Shown piece after piece: positions 1-8,577 of a stretch of 33,436 bases of DNA. Location of the stretch: NCBI GenBank assembly GCA_017464475.1, contig JAFTZQ010000029.1:1-33436 (forward strand), in the 5' to 3' direction. This stretch comes from Paludibacteraceae bacterium (GTDB taxonomy: Bacteria; Bacteroidota; Bacteroidia; Bacteroidales; Paludibacteraceae). The notes under the pieces were generated by a model that was not told where the DNA came from, searched no databases, and was given only the letters and a program-made list of their open reading frames with translations. Numbering within the stretch: the first letter of the stretch is position 1; each line of letters starts with the position of its first letter. The position numbers were made by a program, and so were the translations under genes.

Positions 1-154
1 GACCGCTCCTTCGGACACGGATAAGGCGCATCTGGATGTACTGTCCGCTACGCGTGCGTATGCCGACAAACTCGGTTATTTCGACGCGGGAGTGAAAGTG
101 GCTTACCACTTCAACTTTCCGAAGAAGATGAAATACAAAGCATCGAAGCTGTAA
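1..154 (+). CDS. 3' end of an unidentified protein (partial)
   Basis: The frame with codons starting at position 2 is open from the window edge to the TAA at 152-154 and gives about 50 C-terminal residues ending in AYHFNFPKKMKYKASKL. The composition is ordinary and the tail is basic. No family is recognisable from this fragment. It is on the same strand as the fumarase gene and is separated from it by a terminator, so it probably ends an upstream transcription unit. Its stop codon is also the first TAA of a short TAAACGCG repeat. Confidence 0.6.
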   Translation, partial: TAPSDTDKAHLDVLSATRAYADKLGYFDAGVKVAYHFNFPKKMKYKASKL

Positions 155-194
155 ACGCGCTAAACGCGAAGCATTAAACGCGACTTTTAGTCGC
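152..194 (+). repeat. TAAACGCG short repeats and a small hairpin
   Basis: TAAACGCG occurs at 152-159, 161-168 and 175-182. The first two copies are 9 bp apart and the first contains the stop codon of the preceding gene. GCGACT TTT AGTCGC at 180-194 is a perfect 6-bp hairpin. This belongs with the other odd-period short arrays in the window. Confidence 0.6.
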
Positions 195-203
195 TCTAAA
201 CAG

Positions 204-233
204 AAAAAAGCGTCCCTCGGGGCGCTTTTTTTT
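204..233 (+). terminator. Rho-independent terminator
   Basis: A-tract, GCG/CGC stem with CC/GG pairs around a CTCG tetraloop (positions 216-219), then eight T residues. It ends the transcript of the gene at 1-154. Its T-tract runs into the TTTG that serves as the -33 element of the fumarase promoter. Confidence 0.85.
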
Positions 234-262
234 GCATATATCGAAAAAAAGCAGTAACTTTG
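231..262 (+). promoter_or_regulatory. Fumarase promoter (Bacteroidota type)
   Basis: TTTG at 231-234, a 20-bp spacer, then TAACTTTG at 255-262 match the Bacteroidota -33/-7 consensus. Transcription should start a few bases downstream, giving a leader of roughly 30-35 nt before the ATG at 301. The stretch 235-266 matches 27106-27137 in front of the AraC-type regulator at 30 of 32 positions. Confidence 0.85.
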
Positions 263-300
263 CAGCCGCAAATTGTGTGGAATTTAAAAAAACACTTGAT

Positions 301-1938
301 ATGGAATTCAAATACGCACCGATGTTTCAGCTCGGAAAAGACGAGACTGAGTATTATCTGCTGACCAAAGACTATGTGTCTGTCAGCGAGTTTGAGGGTC
401 ATGAGATTTTGAAAGTAGCGCCGGAAGCACTCACGCTCATGGCACAACAAGCCTTTCATGACGTTAGTTTCATGCTTCGGAGGACTCACAACGAGCAAGT
501 GGCGAAGATTCTGCGCGATCCGGAGGCTTCTGCGAACGACAAATATGTAGCGTTGACCTTCCTTCGCAATGCGGAAGTGGCTTGCAAGGGTCAGTTGCCT
601 TTGTGCCAGGATACAGGAACGGCAATTATTCATGGCGAGAAAGGACAGCAGGTATGGACAGGATTTGCTGACGAAGAGGCATTGAGCCGCGGTGTGTTCA
701 ATACCTATACGGAGTGCAATCTGCGTTATTCGCAGAATGCGCCGCTCACTATGTACGAAGAGGTGAATACCAAATGCAACCTGCCTGCGCAGATCGACAT
801 CGAGGCGACAGAGGGAGCGGAGTACCGTTTCCTTTGCGTGACGAAAGGTGGCGGAAGTGCAAACAAGACGTATCTGTACCAAGAGACGAAAGCTCGTATT
901 CAAAACCCCGGTACGCTGATTCCTTTCCTGGTGGAGAAGATGAAGAGTTTGGGCACGGCTGCTTGTCCGCCATACCATATCGCGATTGTGATCGGCGGCA
1001 CGAGTGCTGAGAAGAACCTGCTGACCGTAAAACTGGCAAGTACGCATTATTACGACTCGCTGCCGACGAGCGGCGACGAGACGGGACGCGCTTTCCGAGA
1101 CGTGGAGCTGGAGAAAGAGTTGCTCAAAGAGGCATACAAGATCGGTCTTGGTGCGCAATTCGGCGGCAAATACATGGCGCATGACGTGCGTGTGGTTCGT
1201 CTGCCGCGCCACGGAGCCAGCTGCCCGATCGGTCTGGGCGTGAGTTGTTCGGCTGACCGAAATATCAAATGCAAAATCAACAAGGAGGGTATCTGGATTG
1301 AGAAACTGGACAATAATCCCGGTTCGCTGATTCCTGCCGAATTGCGCGAAGCCGGCGAGGGCGACGCAGTACGGATTGATCTGAACCAGCCGATGAAAGA
1401 TGTATGTGCAATCCTGACACAATACCCGATCGGTACGCGTCTGAGTCTGAACGGCACGATTATTGTAGGGCGTGATATAGCTCACGCGAAGATCAAAGCG
1501 CGTCTGGATGCAGGCGAGCCCATGCCGGAATATCTGAAGAACCATCCAATCTACTATGCCGGTCCGGCGAAGACTCCGGCAGGCATGGCGTGCGGTTCGA
1601 TGGGTCCGACGACCGCTGGTCGTATGGATCCGTACGTAGATGAGTTCCAGGAGAATGGCGGTTCGCTGATCATGTTGGCGAAAGGCAACCGGTCGATTGA
1701 CGTGACGAATGCCTGCAAGAAACACGGTGGTTTCTATCTGGGTTCGATCGGCGGTCCGGCTGCTATCTTGGCGCAGAATAATATCAAGAGTATTGAGTGC
1801 GTCGAGTATCCGGAACTGGGTATGGAAGCGATCTGGAAGATTGAGGTGGAAGATTTCCCTGCGTTCATTCTGGTGGACGATAAAGGAAATGACTTCTTTA
1901 AAATGCTCAAGCCTTGCGAGGGATGCAGTATTTTGTAG
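301..1938 (+). CDS. Class I fumarate hydratase (iron-sulfur type)
   Basis: Interconverts fumarate and malate in the cytoplasm, in the reductive or oxidative branch of the TCA pathway. The 545-residue product matches the usual length of the FumA/FumB class. The three cysteines expected to bind the 4Fe-4S cluster are visible at C102 (in [10 protein letters not shown]), C222 (in GTAACPPYH) and C316 (in GVSCSADR). The substrate-loop sequence [10 protein letters not shown] is near residues 181-190. An ATG at 232 is in frame but lies upstream of the -7 promoter box, so the ATG at 301 is the supported start. It is the first gene of a plus-strand run and its stop codon is followed directly by a heptamer repeat array. 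Confidence 0.95.
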   Translation: MEFKYAPMFQLGKDETEYYLLTKDYVSVSEFEGHEILKVAPEALTLMAQQAFHDVSFMLRRTHNEQVAKILRDPEASANDKYVALTFLRNAEVACKGQLPLCQDTGTAIIHGEKGQQVWTGFADEEALSRGVFNTYTECNLRYSQNAPLTMYEEVNTKCNLPAQIDIEATEGAEYRFLCVTKGGGSANKTYLYQETKARIQNPGTLIPFLVEKMKSLGTAACPPYHIAIVIGGTSAEKNLLTVKLASTHYYDSLPTSGDETGRAFRDVELEKELLKEAYKIGLGAQFGGKYMAHDVRVVRLPRHGASCPIGLGVSCSADRNIKCKINKEGIWIEKLDNNPGSLIPAELREAGEGDAVRIDLNQPMKDVCAILTQYPIGTRLSLNGTIIVGRDIAHAKIKARLDAGEPMPEYLKNHPIYYAGPAKTPAGMACGSMGPTTAGRMDPYVDEFQENGGSLIMLAKGNRSIDVTNACKKHGGFYLGSIGGPAAILAQNNIKSIECVEYPELGMEAIWKIEVEDFPAFILVDDKGNDFFKMLKPCEGCSIL

Positions 1939-1973
1939 TTTAGAGTTTAGTGTTTAGAGTTTAGAGTTGGGAG
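1939..1973 (+). repeat. Heptamer array (TTTAGAG-type, 5 units)
   Basis: Five 7-bp units: TTTAGAG, TTTAGTG, TTTAGAG, TTTAGAG, TTGGGAG. The array starts directly after the fumarase stop, and its last unit contains the TTG used as start codon of the next gene. Confidence 0.85.
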
Positions 1974-2776
1974 AAAAGAGAAGGAAATATAGGTTAGCGA
2001 TGCTGGATGACCTGACGCTGCGCGAAGTGTTTCATTTCCGCGTCAGTATGTTGGGTGCCATCAGCGTCATTACGATAGCCATCATCTCGCTGATTGTGCT
2101 GCTATCGGTTCTGATCGTCTATACGCCGCTGCGGAATATTCTGCCGGGTTATAGCGCAAGTCTAAGGCAGCAGCTCGTGCAAGAATCAGCGCGAGTGGAT
2201 AGCTTGCAAGCCGATCTGGTCTTGCAACGGCAGTATTTGGATGTGATCCGCCAAGTGGCAGCCGGCGATATTCAGACGGACAGCGTAAAGAGTCTGGATA
2301 GTTTGCAGCGGGTCGAGCGTGAGCAGATCGCTGCGCAGAGCAATGAGGCGACAGAGGCTTTTATGGCTCAATACGAGCAGAAAGAGCGCGACCGGCTCTT
2401 GCTATTCGAGAACGTCATGCCGACCGGTATTCGCAAACTTTACCGTCCTGTGAAAGGAACGATCGTGCAAAGCGTGCGACCGGATATGAAGATGTATGGC
2501 GTGACCGTTCATACAACGAAAAACGAGAACCTGTTAGCCACCACAAGAGGCATCGTCGTCTCCGTTGAACGCATGGCGGACAATACATTCTCCCTGATAT
2601 TACAAGACGGCGCCTATGTGACGATTTATCGCCATGTGGGACGCGTGCTCAAACCGCAAGGCGCCAAGGTGGAGAGCGGTGAATCGCTCGGCATGGCGGA
2701 CGGTGAACACGATATAGAGATCGAGTTATGGGACGGAGGCAAACACGTCAACCCGGAGGAGGTGATCGTATGGTAA
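1967..2776 (+). CDS. M23/LytM-like membrane protein, probably catalytically inactive
   Basis: The 269-residue protein has a short cytoplasmic N-terminus, one membrane segment (about residues 29-52, rich in I, V and L), a coiled-coil-like stretch (about 65-145) and a C-terminal LytM-type beta domain (about 155-269). That layout resembles EnvC/NlpD-like proteins that act on or activate peptidoglycan hydrolases in the periplasm. The metal-binding His and Asp residues of active M23 enzymes are not visible: the first site reads RPDMKMYG and the usual HxH is replaced by IEIELW. The start used is a TTG at 1967, because homologues as I recall them carry a similar basic KYR segment before the membrane helix. 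An ATG at 2000 is an alternative. The stop overlaps the start of dxr by 7 bp. Confidence 0.8.
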   Translation: MGEKRRKYRLAMLDDLTLREVFHFRVSMLGAISVITIAIISLIVLLSVLIVYTPLRNILPGYSASLRQQLVQESARVDSLQADLVLQRQYLDVIRQVAAGDIQTDSVKSLDSLQRVEREQIAAQSNEATEAFMAQYEQKERDRLLLFENVMPTGIRKLYRPVKGTIVQSVRPDMKMYGVTVHTTKNENLLATTRGIVVSVERMADNTFSLILQDGAYVTIYRHVGRVLKPQGAKVESGESLGMADGEHDIEIELWDGGKHVNPEEVIVW

Positions 2777-3924
2777 AACAATTATGTATATTAGGTTCGA
2801 CGGGTTCGATCGGTACACAGACGCTTGATGTCGTACGCGCGCACCCGGACCGGTATGGAGTATATGCCCTTTGCGCCAATAGAAGCATAGACAAGCTGGT
2901 GGCGCAAGCGCAGGAGTTCCGTCCTGCGGTCGTGTGTATCGCGGATGAGGCGCTCTACGAGGAACTGAACCGGCGCATAGAAGCAATCAGTCCGGATATC
3001 AAAGTCTGGGCGGGATCAGACGCTATCGCGCAAGTTGTCGCGATGCCTTCGGTAGATGTCGTAGTAGCCGCAATGGTGGGATATGCCGGCTTGCGACCGA
3101 CGATAGAAGCCATCAAGGCGGGCAAAACGATCGCCTTGGCGAACAAAGAGACACTTGTTGTGGCGGGAGAAATCATTTGTGAACTGGCTGCCCGATACCA
3201 CACGCCGATCCTGCCGGTCGATAGTGAGCATAGCGCAATCTTTCAGTCGCTCGTTGGCGAAGACCGGAATGAGATCGAGAAAATCCTGCTGACCGCCAGC
3301 GGAGGACCTTTCCGCACCTTCTCGTTGGAGCAAATGCGCAGCGTGACGGCTGCAGAGGCTTTGAAACATCCGAACTGGGATATGGGTGCCAAAATTACCA
3401 TCGATTCCGCCAGTATGATGAACAAAGGATTCGAGGTGATCGAAGCCAAATGGCTGTTCGGCGTGGAGGTGGAAAAGATCCAAGTGCTGGTCCATCCGCA
3501 GTCAATCGTCCATTCGGCGGTACAGTTTGCCGATGGTGCTATCAAAGCGCAGTTAGGCGCGCCGGACATGCGGCTGCCGATCCAATACGCGCTCTCTTTC
3601 CCCGAACGACTCGCCAGCGATTTTCCCAGAGCAGACCTCTTGGCGCTTAAAGATCTGACGTTTGAGGAACCGGACTTGAAGCGTTTCCCGAACTTAGGGC
3701 TTGCGTACGAAGCGACTCATCGAGGCGGCAATATGCCGTGCGTGCTGAATGCCGCCAACGAAGTGACGAACCTGGCATTCCGCGAAGGACGCTGCGGGTT
3801 CCTGCAGATGAGCGAAATTATAGCCGAAACGATGGCAAAGACGGCGTTTATCGCCAAACCTACTTACGAAGAATATGTAGCTACTGACGCCGAAGCACGA
3901 CGCATTGCTGCGGAATTTATATAA
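2770..3924 (+). CDS. dxr: 1-deoxy-D-xylulose 5-phosphate reductoisomerase
   Basis: Converts DXP to 2-C-methyl-D-erythritol 4-phosphate with NADPH, the committed step of the MEP isoprenoid pathway, in the cytoplasm. The 384-residue protein shows the NADPH-binding GSTGSIG at residues 9-15, the metal/substrate motif DSEH at 151-154, ASGGPF in the catalytic region and GAPDMRLPIQYAL further on. The ATG at 2770 overlaps the stop of the preceding gene, which suggests translational coupling. An upstream in-frame ATG at 2728 lies inside that gene and would add residues unlike the family. dxr next to rseP is a common arrangement in this phylum. Confidence 0.97.
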   Translation: MVKQLCILGSTGSIGTQTLDVVRAHPDRYGVYALCANRSIDKLVAQAQEFRPAVVCIADEALYEELNRRIEAISPDIKVWAGSDAIAQVVAMPSVDVVVAAMVGYAGLRPTIEAIKAGKTIALANKETLVVAGEIICELAARYHTPILPVDSEHSAIFQSLVGEDRNEIEKILLTASGGPFRTFSLEQMRSVTAAEALKHPNWDMGAKITIDSASMMNKGFEVIEAKWLFGVEVEKIQVLVHPQSIVHSAVQFADGAIKAQLGAPDMRLPIQYALSFPERLASDFPRADLLALKDLTFEEPDLKRFPNLGLAYEATHRGGNMPCVLNAANEVTNLAFREGRCGFLQMSEIIAETMAKTAFIAKPTYEEYVATDAEARRIAAEFI

Positions 3925-3949
3925 TATTCATTAATTATTTATTAATATA

Positions 3950-5377
3950 GTGATACAAGCAATCCAATTGATATTAGCCCTGTCGTTTCTCGTGTTGATT
4001 CATGAGTTGGGGCATTTTACCTTCGCGCGCATTTTCCATGTGCGCGTGGAGAAGTTCTATATGTTCTTTAACCCCCGTTTCAGTCTCCTTCGACTGAAGA
4101 AGATCGAAGGCAAATGGCATGTGAAATTTTTTGCCAAGAACGAAGATCCGGAGTGGGACGTTCATCCGGAGAACACGGAGTGGGGTATTGGCTGGCTGCC
4201 TTTCGGAGGTTATTGCGCTATAGCCGGTATGGTGGATGAGACCCATTCAACCGAAGATTTGGCTTCCGAGCCGCAAGAATGGGAGTTTCGCTCTAAACCG
4301 GCATGGCAGAGACTGCTGATTATCCTCGGTGGTATATTAGTGAATTTCCTGGGAGCACTGGCCATTTTCTCGATGCTCCTCTGGCAATACGGCGAGAACA
4401 CGCTCCCGTTGCGGAATGTGACCACCGGACTGTATTATTCGGAGATCATGCTCAATGAAGGTTTCGAGCAGCAGGATCGAATTTTGACGATTGACGGTGT
4501 GGAGCCGCAGACGCTGAGCGATGTGGTTCAATCGATCATTATTGAGGGCAAACGCGATGTAGTGGTGCTTCGCGGCACGGACACGGTTGCTTTGACCATG
4601 AGCGAAGATCTCGGCACGCGCTATCTGGCGCAGCAGAATGCGTTCGACAAATCCGAGCGCGAGAAACACCGTGCGGACAAGAATTACCAGAAACGGCGGT
4701 TTGTGCTGGTTTCGGAATGGATTCCTGCTGTCGTGGACTCGGTAATCCCAGGCAATGCTGCATACAACGCCGGTATTCTTAAGGGGGATAGTATAGTGGC
4801 TGTGAATGGGGTGCCGACCCCCTGTAATGTGCTGATGACAGAGGAATTACAACGCCATCCATGCGACTCCGTAGCGATTGATTTCTACCGCGCAGGAGAA
4901 CTTCAAACAGCGCGGCTCTTCATCGGAGACCAAGGCACGATAGGGGTTGCTATTAAATGGAATATATTTGAGTTTGCGCACAAGGACTATTCGTTCTTCG
5001 AAGCCATTCCGGCGGGCATTCAATACGGATGGGATATATTGGCGATGTACGTGAAACAATTCCGTCTGGTGTTCACCAAAGAGGGCGCACAATCGCTTGG
5101 CGGATTCGGCGCTATCGGATCCATGTTCCCCTCCTATTGGAGTTGGTACGCCTTCTGGCACATGACCGGATTCCTCAGTATCATTCTTGCCTTCATGAAT
5201 TTCCTGCCTATCCCGGCTTTGGACGGCGGATACATACTATTCCTATTGGTGGAAATAATTACTCGCCGCAAACCGAGCGACAAGTTCCTGGAGAAAGCCA
5301 ACGAAATAGGCTTCTGGCTCCTGCTGGCGCTACTGATATTCGCCAACGGAAATGATATTTTGAAATGGTTCTTCTGA
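3950..5377 (+). CDS. rseP: RseP-family site-2 zinc metalloprotease
   Basis: Inner-membrane intramembrane protease that cleaves anti-sigma factors and remnant signal peptides. The zinc motif HELGH is at residues 18-22 in the first transmembrane helix. The second ligand motif is present as NFLPIPALDGG near the C-terminus. Two PDZ-like segments lie between, about residues 150-210 and 240-310, the second containing AYNAGILKGDSIVAVNG. Length (475 residues) is normal for Bacteroidota. The start is GTG at 3950, 25 bp after dxr. The stop TGA overlaps the ATG of the next gene. Confidence 0.95.
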   Translation: MIQAIQLILALSFLVLIHELGHFTFARIFHVRVEKFYMFFNPRFSLLRLKKIEGKWHVKFFAKNEDPEWDVHPENTEWGIGWLPFGGYCAIAGMVDETHSTEDLASEPQEWEFRSKPAWQRLLIILGGILVNFLGALAIFSMLLWQYGENTLPLRNVTTGLYYSEIMLNEGFEQQDRILTIDGVEPQTLSDVVQSIIIEGKRDVVVLRGTDTVALTMSEDLGTRYLAQQNAFDKSEREKHRADKNYQKRRFVLVSEWIPAVVDSVIPGNAAYNAGILKGDSIVAVNGVPTPCNVLMTEELQRHPCDSVAIDFYRAGELQTARLFIGDQGTIGVAIKWNIFEFAHKDYSFFEAIPAGIQYGWDILAMYVKQFRLVFTKEGAQSLGGFGAIGSMFPSYWSWYAFWHMTGFLSIILAFMNFLPIPALDGGYILFLLVEIITRRKPSDKFLEKANEIGFWLLLALLIFANGNDILKWFF

Positions 5378-5901
5378 TGGAAAACAAGGATTATTTTGTA
5401 CACGAGTCCTCCTATGTGGATGAGGGCTGCACGATCGGCAAGGGCACAAAAATATGGCATTTCAGCCATATCATGCGCGGTTGCACGATCGGCGAGGATT
5501 GTAATATCGGTCAGAACGTCGTTATTTCACCCGATGTGGTGCTGGGACGTAACTGCAAGATCCAAAACAACGTCTCCGTCTATACCGGCGTGCGGTGCGA
5601 GGACGATGTGTTCTTGGGACCATCAATGGTCTTCACGAATGTGATCAACCCTCGTGCGGCGGTCAGCCGCAAGGATGAGTACCGCGAGACGATCTTGCGT
5701 CGCGGGGTGTCTGTGGGTGCCAATGCTACCATCGTTTGCGGGCATACATTAGGAGAGTATTGCCTCATCGGAGCCGGTTCGGTTGTGACCAAGGATGTGC
5801 CGGCTTATGCGTTGATGGTCGGAAATCCGGCGCGGCAGATCGGGTGGGTCAATGCGCATGGTGATAAATGCGCTTCCCTCGAAGAAGCTATGAAACCGTA
5901 A
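5377..5901 (+). CDS. Left-handed beta-helix acyltransferase (WbpD/WlbB-like)
   Basis: A 174-residue hexapeptide-repeat protein with many I-G-x-x-x and V-I-x-x-x-V turns from about residue 15 to 150. Motifs such as IWHFSHI, NVSVYTGV, FTNVINPRA and GNPARQIGWV are characteristic of N-acetyltransferases acting on UDP-amino-sugars such as UDP-3-amino-uronates in surface polysaccharide synthesis. The exact substrate cannot be read from sequence. The ATG at 5377 overlaps the rseP stop (TGATG). No other polysaccharide genes are adjacent, so its pathway is an inference from family alone. Confidence 0.88.
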   Translation: MENKDYFVHESSYVDEGCTIGKGTKIWHFSHIMRGCTIGEDCNIGQNVVISPDVVLGRNCKIQNNVSVYTGVRCEDDVFLGPSMVFTNVINPRAAVSRKDEYRETILRRGVSVGANATIVCGHTLGEYCLIGAGSVVTKDVPAYALMVGNPARQIGWVNAHGDKCASLEEAMKP

Positions 5902-5931
5902 TTAGTAAATGACCAAATTGTTAATGAGCTT

Positions 5932-6384
5932 ATGATACAGAGAATACAAACTATTTATCTCCTGGTGGCGGCAGCGCTTGGGATTACATTGATTTTTATG
6001 CCGGTAGTGCAACTGGTTTCGCCGGAGGAGGCAGCCGAACTGCAAGTATTTGAACTTTCAGCCTTAGGCGGAGCACCTCTTAAGGGATTGTGGGGATTAA
6101 CGCTTACAACGGCGCTTATTCCGCTACTTGCCCTCGTGGACATCTTCCTCTATAAGAAACGCATCCTGCAGGCGCGACTCAATATCTTCACGGTCATGCT
6201 TTGCCTCGGTTATTACGGAGTGCTGGCTCTTTATATCTGGCTGGCGAAGATGAGTATGGGGCTGGAGTGGCATTTGATCCCATGGGCTTCTATTCCTCTG
6301 GTATGCATGATATTAACCCTGATGGCGACACGTGCGATCCTCAAAGACGAGGCACTCGTGCGCGCAGCCGATAGAATACGGTAG
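5932..6384 (+). CDS. DUF4293 family membrane protein
   Basis: 150 residues with four hydrophobic segments (about 5-27, 50-75, 84-105, 115-135) and an N-terminal MIQRIQTIYL typical of DUF4293, a small integral membrane family found in Bacteroidota. Function is unknown. It starts 30 bp after the acyltransferase gene and ends 2 bp before mscS, so it is probably co-transcribed with both. Confidence 0.85.
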   Translation: MIQRIQTIYLLVAAALGITLIFMPVVQLVSPEEAAELQVFELSALGGAPLKGLWGLTLTTALIPLLALVDIFLYKKRILQARLNIFTVMLCLGYYGVLALYIWLAKMSMGLEWHLIPWASIPLVCMILTLMATRAILKDEALVRAADRIR

Positions 6385-6386
6385 CG

Positions 6387-7394
6387 ATGAATACACTCCT
6401 TACTATTCTCCTTCAGGCTCTTACTGCAGAGGAAATACAGGCGCGGCAAGACTCGGCGCGTGCCAATGCGATGAGAATGATTGAACTTGCGAAGGAAAAT
6501 CCTGATACTTTCTGGCAAGAGGTCGGTCAGTCCATGCTGCAATTCGGAATCAAAGTGCTGGCGGCACTGTTGATCTTTGCCATCGGTATCCTGATCATTC
6601 GATGGGTACAGAATATCCTCAAGCGTTCGTTCGCCCGCCGCAAGACCGAACCGACCATCGCTTCGTTTGTATCCTCCTTCGTCTCCATCTCCATGACCAT
6701 TCTATTGGTCGTGATCTCGATCAGTACGCTGGGCGTGAACACCACCTCTCTTGCGGCGCTCTTAGCCGCCGGAGGTATGGCAATCGGTATGGCGCTCTCC
6801 GGTACGGTACAGAATTTCGCAGGAGGAATCATGCTTCTGGCTTTCAAACCGTTCAAAGCAGGCGATTTTATTGAGGCGCAAGGAGTGTCAGGAAAGGTAG
6901 TGGAGGTCAATATTACGGCGACCAAGATTTTGACGACGGATAATAAGGTGGTGATTCTGCCGAACGGCGCGCTCTCCAATGGGACGATACATAATTACAA
7001 CGGACGTCCTCTGCGGCGCGTGGAGTGGTCTGTTAGTGTCTCATACGGCGTAGATGCAGCCGCTTGTAAGGAAGCCATTCTCGCAATCGTCAATAGTGAC
7101 AAGCGGGTGCTTCAGGCGAAGACAAATATGAAGAAGCTGTACAAGGAGCTGAATATCTCCAATTATCAGCTCTCAACGGTCAATTATCAAATGGACGCTA
7201 TTCCTGCGCCCTTCGTAGGACTGAGTTCGCTCAATGCAAATGATATCACCTTTGTGGTGCGTGCGTGGGTGAGGGCTAATGATTACTGGGATGTGTTCTT
7301 TGCTCTCCAAGAGCGATTCTATACCGAATTACCGCAGCAAGGCTTCACATTTGCATATCCGCACATGGACGTTACTATGCTCCCAAACGAATAA
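6387..7394 (+). CDS. Small-conductance mechanosensitive channel, MscS family
   Basis: Inner-membrane channel that opens under membrane tension to release solutes on osmotic downshock. The 335-residue protein has membrane helices near residues 48-72 and 88-112, and a glycine/alanine-rich pore helix near 118-148 (LAALLAAGGMAIGMALSG, FAGGIMLL). The cytoplasmic beta domain follows (GDFIEAQG, VVILPNGALSNGTI). Between residues about 245 and 275, just before PAPFVGLSSL, there is an insertion compared with ordinary MscS proteins. It includes SNYQLSTVNYQ, encoded by a four-unit heptamer array. The ATG is 2 bp after the DUF4293 stop. Confidence 0.92.
   Translation: MNTLLTILLQALTAEEIQARQDSARANAMRMIELAKENPDTFWQEVGQSMLQFGIKVLAALLIFAIGILIIRWVQNILKRSFARRKTEPTIASFVSSFVSISMTILLVVISISTLGVNTTSLAALLAAGGMAIGMALSGTVQNFAGGIMLLAFKPFKAGDFIEAQGVSGKVVEVNITATKILTTDNKVVILPNGALSNGTIHNYNGRPLRRVEWSVSVSYGVDAAACKEAILAIVNSDKRVLQAKTNMKKLYKELNISNYQLSTVNYQMDAIPAPFVGLSSLNANDITFVVRAWVRANDYWDVFFALQERFYTELPQQGFTFAYPHMDVTMLPNE
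7160..7187 (+). repeat. Heptamer array inside mscS (4 units)
   Basis: Units CAATTAT, CAGCTCT, CAACGGT, CAATTAT, translated in frame as part of an extra loop of the channel protein (about residues 258-267). Same unit type as the array at 25725-25752. Confidence 0.7.
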
Positions 7395-7397
7395 CCC

Positions 7398-8480
7398 TTG
7401 GAAATCTTATTAGGTAAAACATTAGAGGAACTGCAGGCCGTGGCTATGGGAATAGGTCTGCCTAAGTTCGCCGGCAAGCAGCTGGCGGAGTGGCTCTATG
7501 TGCGTCGGGTGCGCAGTTTCGACGAGATGACCAATATCTCGCTCAAAGGTCGCGAGTCGCTGAAAGATCGTTATTTAGTAGGACGCCATGCGCCGGTGAG
7601 AGAAGCTGTTAGTGCAGATGGAACAAGGAAATACTTATTTGAAATCTCGGATTTAGGAGCCTCCGGCTCGCAAAGCGAACCTCAGTATGTGGAGAGCGTT
7701 TATATTCCTGAGGAGGATCGCGCAACGCTATGCGTCTCTACCCAAGCGGGATGTAAGATGGGATGCCGTTTTTGCATGACAGGCACGCTTGGCTTTCATG
7801 GCAACCTCTCGGCTGCGGAGATATTGAATCAGGTCTTCGAGATAGACGCTATGGCAGTAGCCGACGGGCGCGAAGCACTCTCTAATCTCGTCTTTATGGG
7901 CGAGGGAGAACCTATGGATAATATCGATGAGGTGCTGCGGACTTTGACGATCATGACTGCCTCTTACGGCTGCGCTTGGTCGCCCAAACGCATTACGGTC
8001 TCCACCGTTGGAGTTCCTGCAATGAAGCGCTTTTTAGACGAGAGCGAATGTCATCTGGCGGTGTCGATGCACAACCCGTTCAGCATTGAGCGGGCCTTGA
8101 TTATGCCGGCAGAGAAGATCATGTCTGTTACGGAGGTCGTTTCGCTCCTCAAACAATACGATTGGTCCCACCAACGGCGAGTCAGTTTCGAATACATCTG
8201 TTGGGCAGGAAAGAATGACACACCTCGTCATGCGAAAGAACTACTGCGCCTGCTCAAGGGATTGAACTGCAGGATTAATCTGATACGTTTTCACGAGGGA
8301 GTGGAGGATGTGGCTCGTACGAATAAGGATGAACGCCATTTCCCCGGCTCTGACGAGAAACAGATGGAATGGCTGCGGGATTACCTGACCGGTAACGGGA
8401 TTACGACTACTATCCGCCGCTCCCGCGGCGAAGATATTCTTGCCGCCTGCGGCATGCTTGTCAATTCTCTCCAGCATTGA
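7398..8480 (+). CDS. rlmN: Dual-specificity 23S rRNA/tRNA adenine C2-methyltransferase
   Basis: Radical SAM enzyme that methylates C2 of A2503 in 23S rRNA and A37 in some tRNAs. The CxxxCxxC cluster motif is at C119, C123 and C126. FMGEGEPMDN and the near-C-terminal GEDILAACGML with its catalytic cysteine are present. 360 residues is normal. The start is TTG at 7398, 3 bp after the mscS stop. The protein has a short extra stretch (about residues 86-96, GASGSQSEP) where relatives usually have a shorter link before YVESVYIPEEDRATLC. It is the last gene of the plus-strand run. Confidence 0.96.
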   Translation: MEILLGKTLEELQAVAMGIGLPKFAGKQLAEWLYVRRVRSFDEMTNISLKGRESLKDRYLVGRHAPVREAVSADGTRKYLFEISDLGASGSQSEPQYVESVYIPEEDRATLCVSTQAGCKMGCRFCMTGTLGFHGNLSAAEILNQVFEIDAMAVADGREALSNLVFMGEGEPMDNIDEVLRTLTIMTASYGCAWSPKRITVSTVGVPAMKRFLDESECHLAVSMHNPFSIERALIMPAEKIMSVTEVVSLLKQYDWSHQRRVSFEYICWAGKNDTPRHAKELLRLLKGLNCRINLIRFHEGVEDVARTNKDERHFPGSDEKQMEWLRDYLTGNGITTTIRRSRGEDILAACGMLVNSLQH

Positions 8481-8528
8481 ACCTAAGTCAGTCAGATCTC
8501 ATGCTGACGACTAACTAATAAGCTTTAT

Positions 8529-8571
8529 ATAACCTAGGTATAACCTGGGTATCACCTAGGCTAACCAGGTT
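8529..8571 (+). repeat. 11-bp tandem repeat (ATAACCTAGGT-type)
   Basis: Three 11-bp units, ATAACCTAGGT, ATAACCTGGGT, ATCACCTAGGC, and a degenerate fourth (TAACCAGGTT), in the 97-bp gap between the convergent rlmN and LytTR genes. Each unit is built around a CCTAGG-like palindrome. No clear terminator is seen in the gap. Confidence 0.8.
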
Positions 8572-8577
8572 CTTCTG

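Noticed and set aside
232-300. ATG at 232 as start of fumarase
   Set aside because: It lies upstream of the -7 box at 255-262, so it would not be on the transcript; the extra 23 residues are not family-like.
196-1725. 509-codon open frame on the minus strand across fumarase
   Set aside because: It is fully antisense to a well-supported fumarase gene, has no family features and reflects codon bias.
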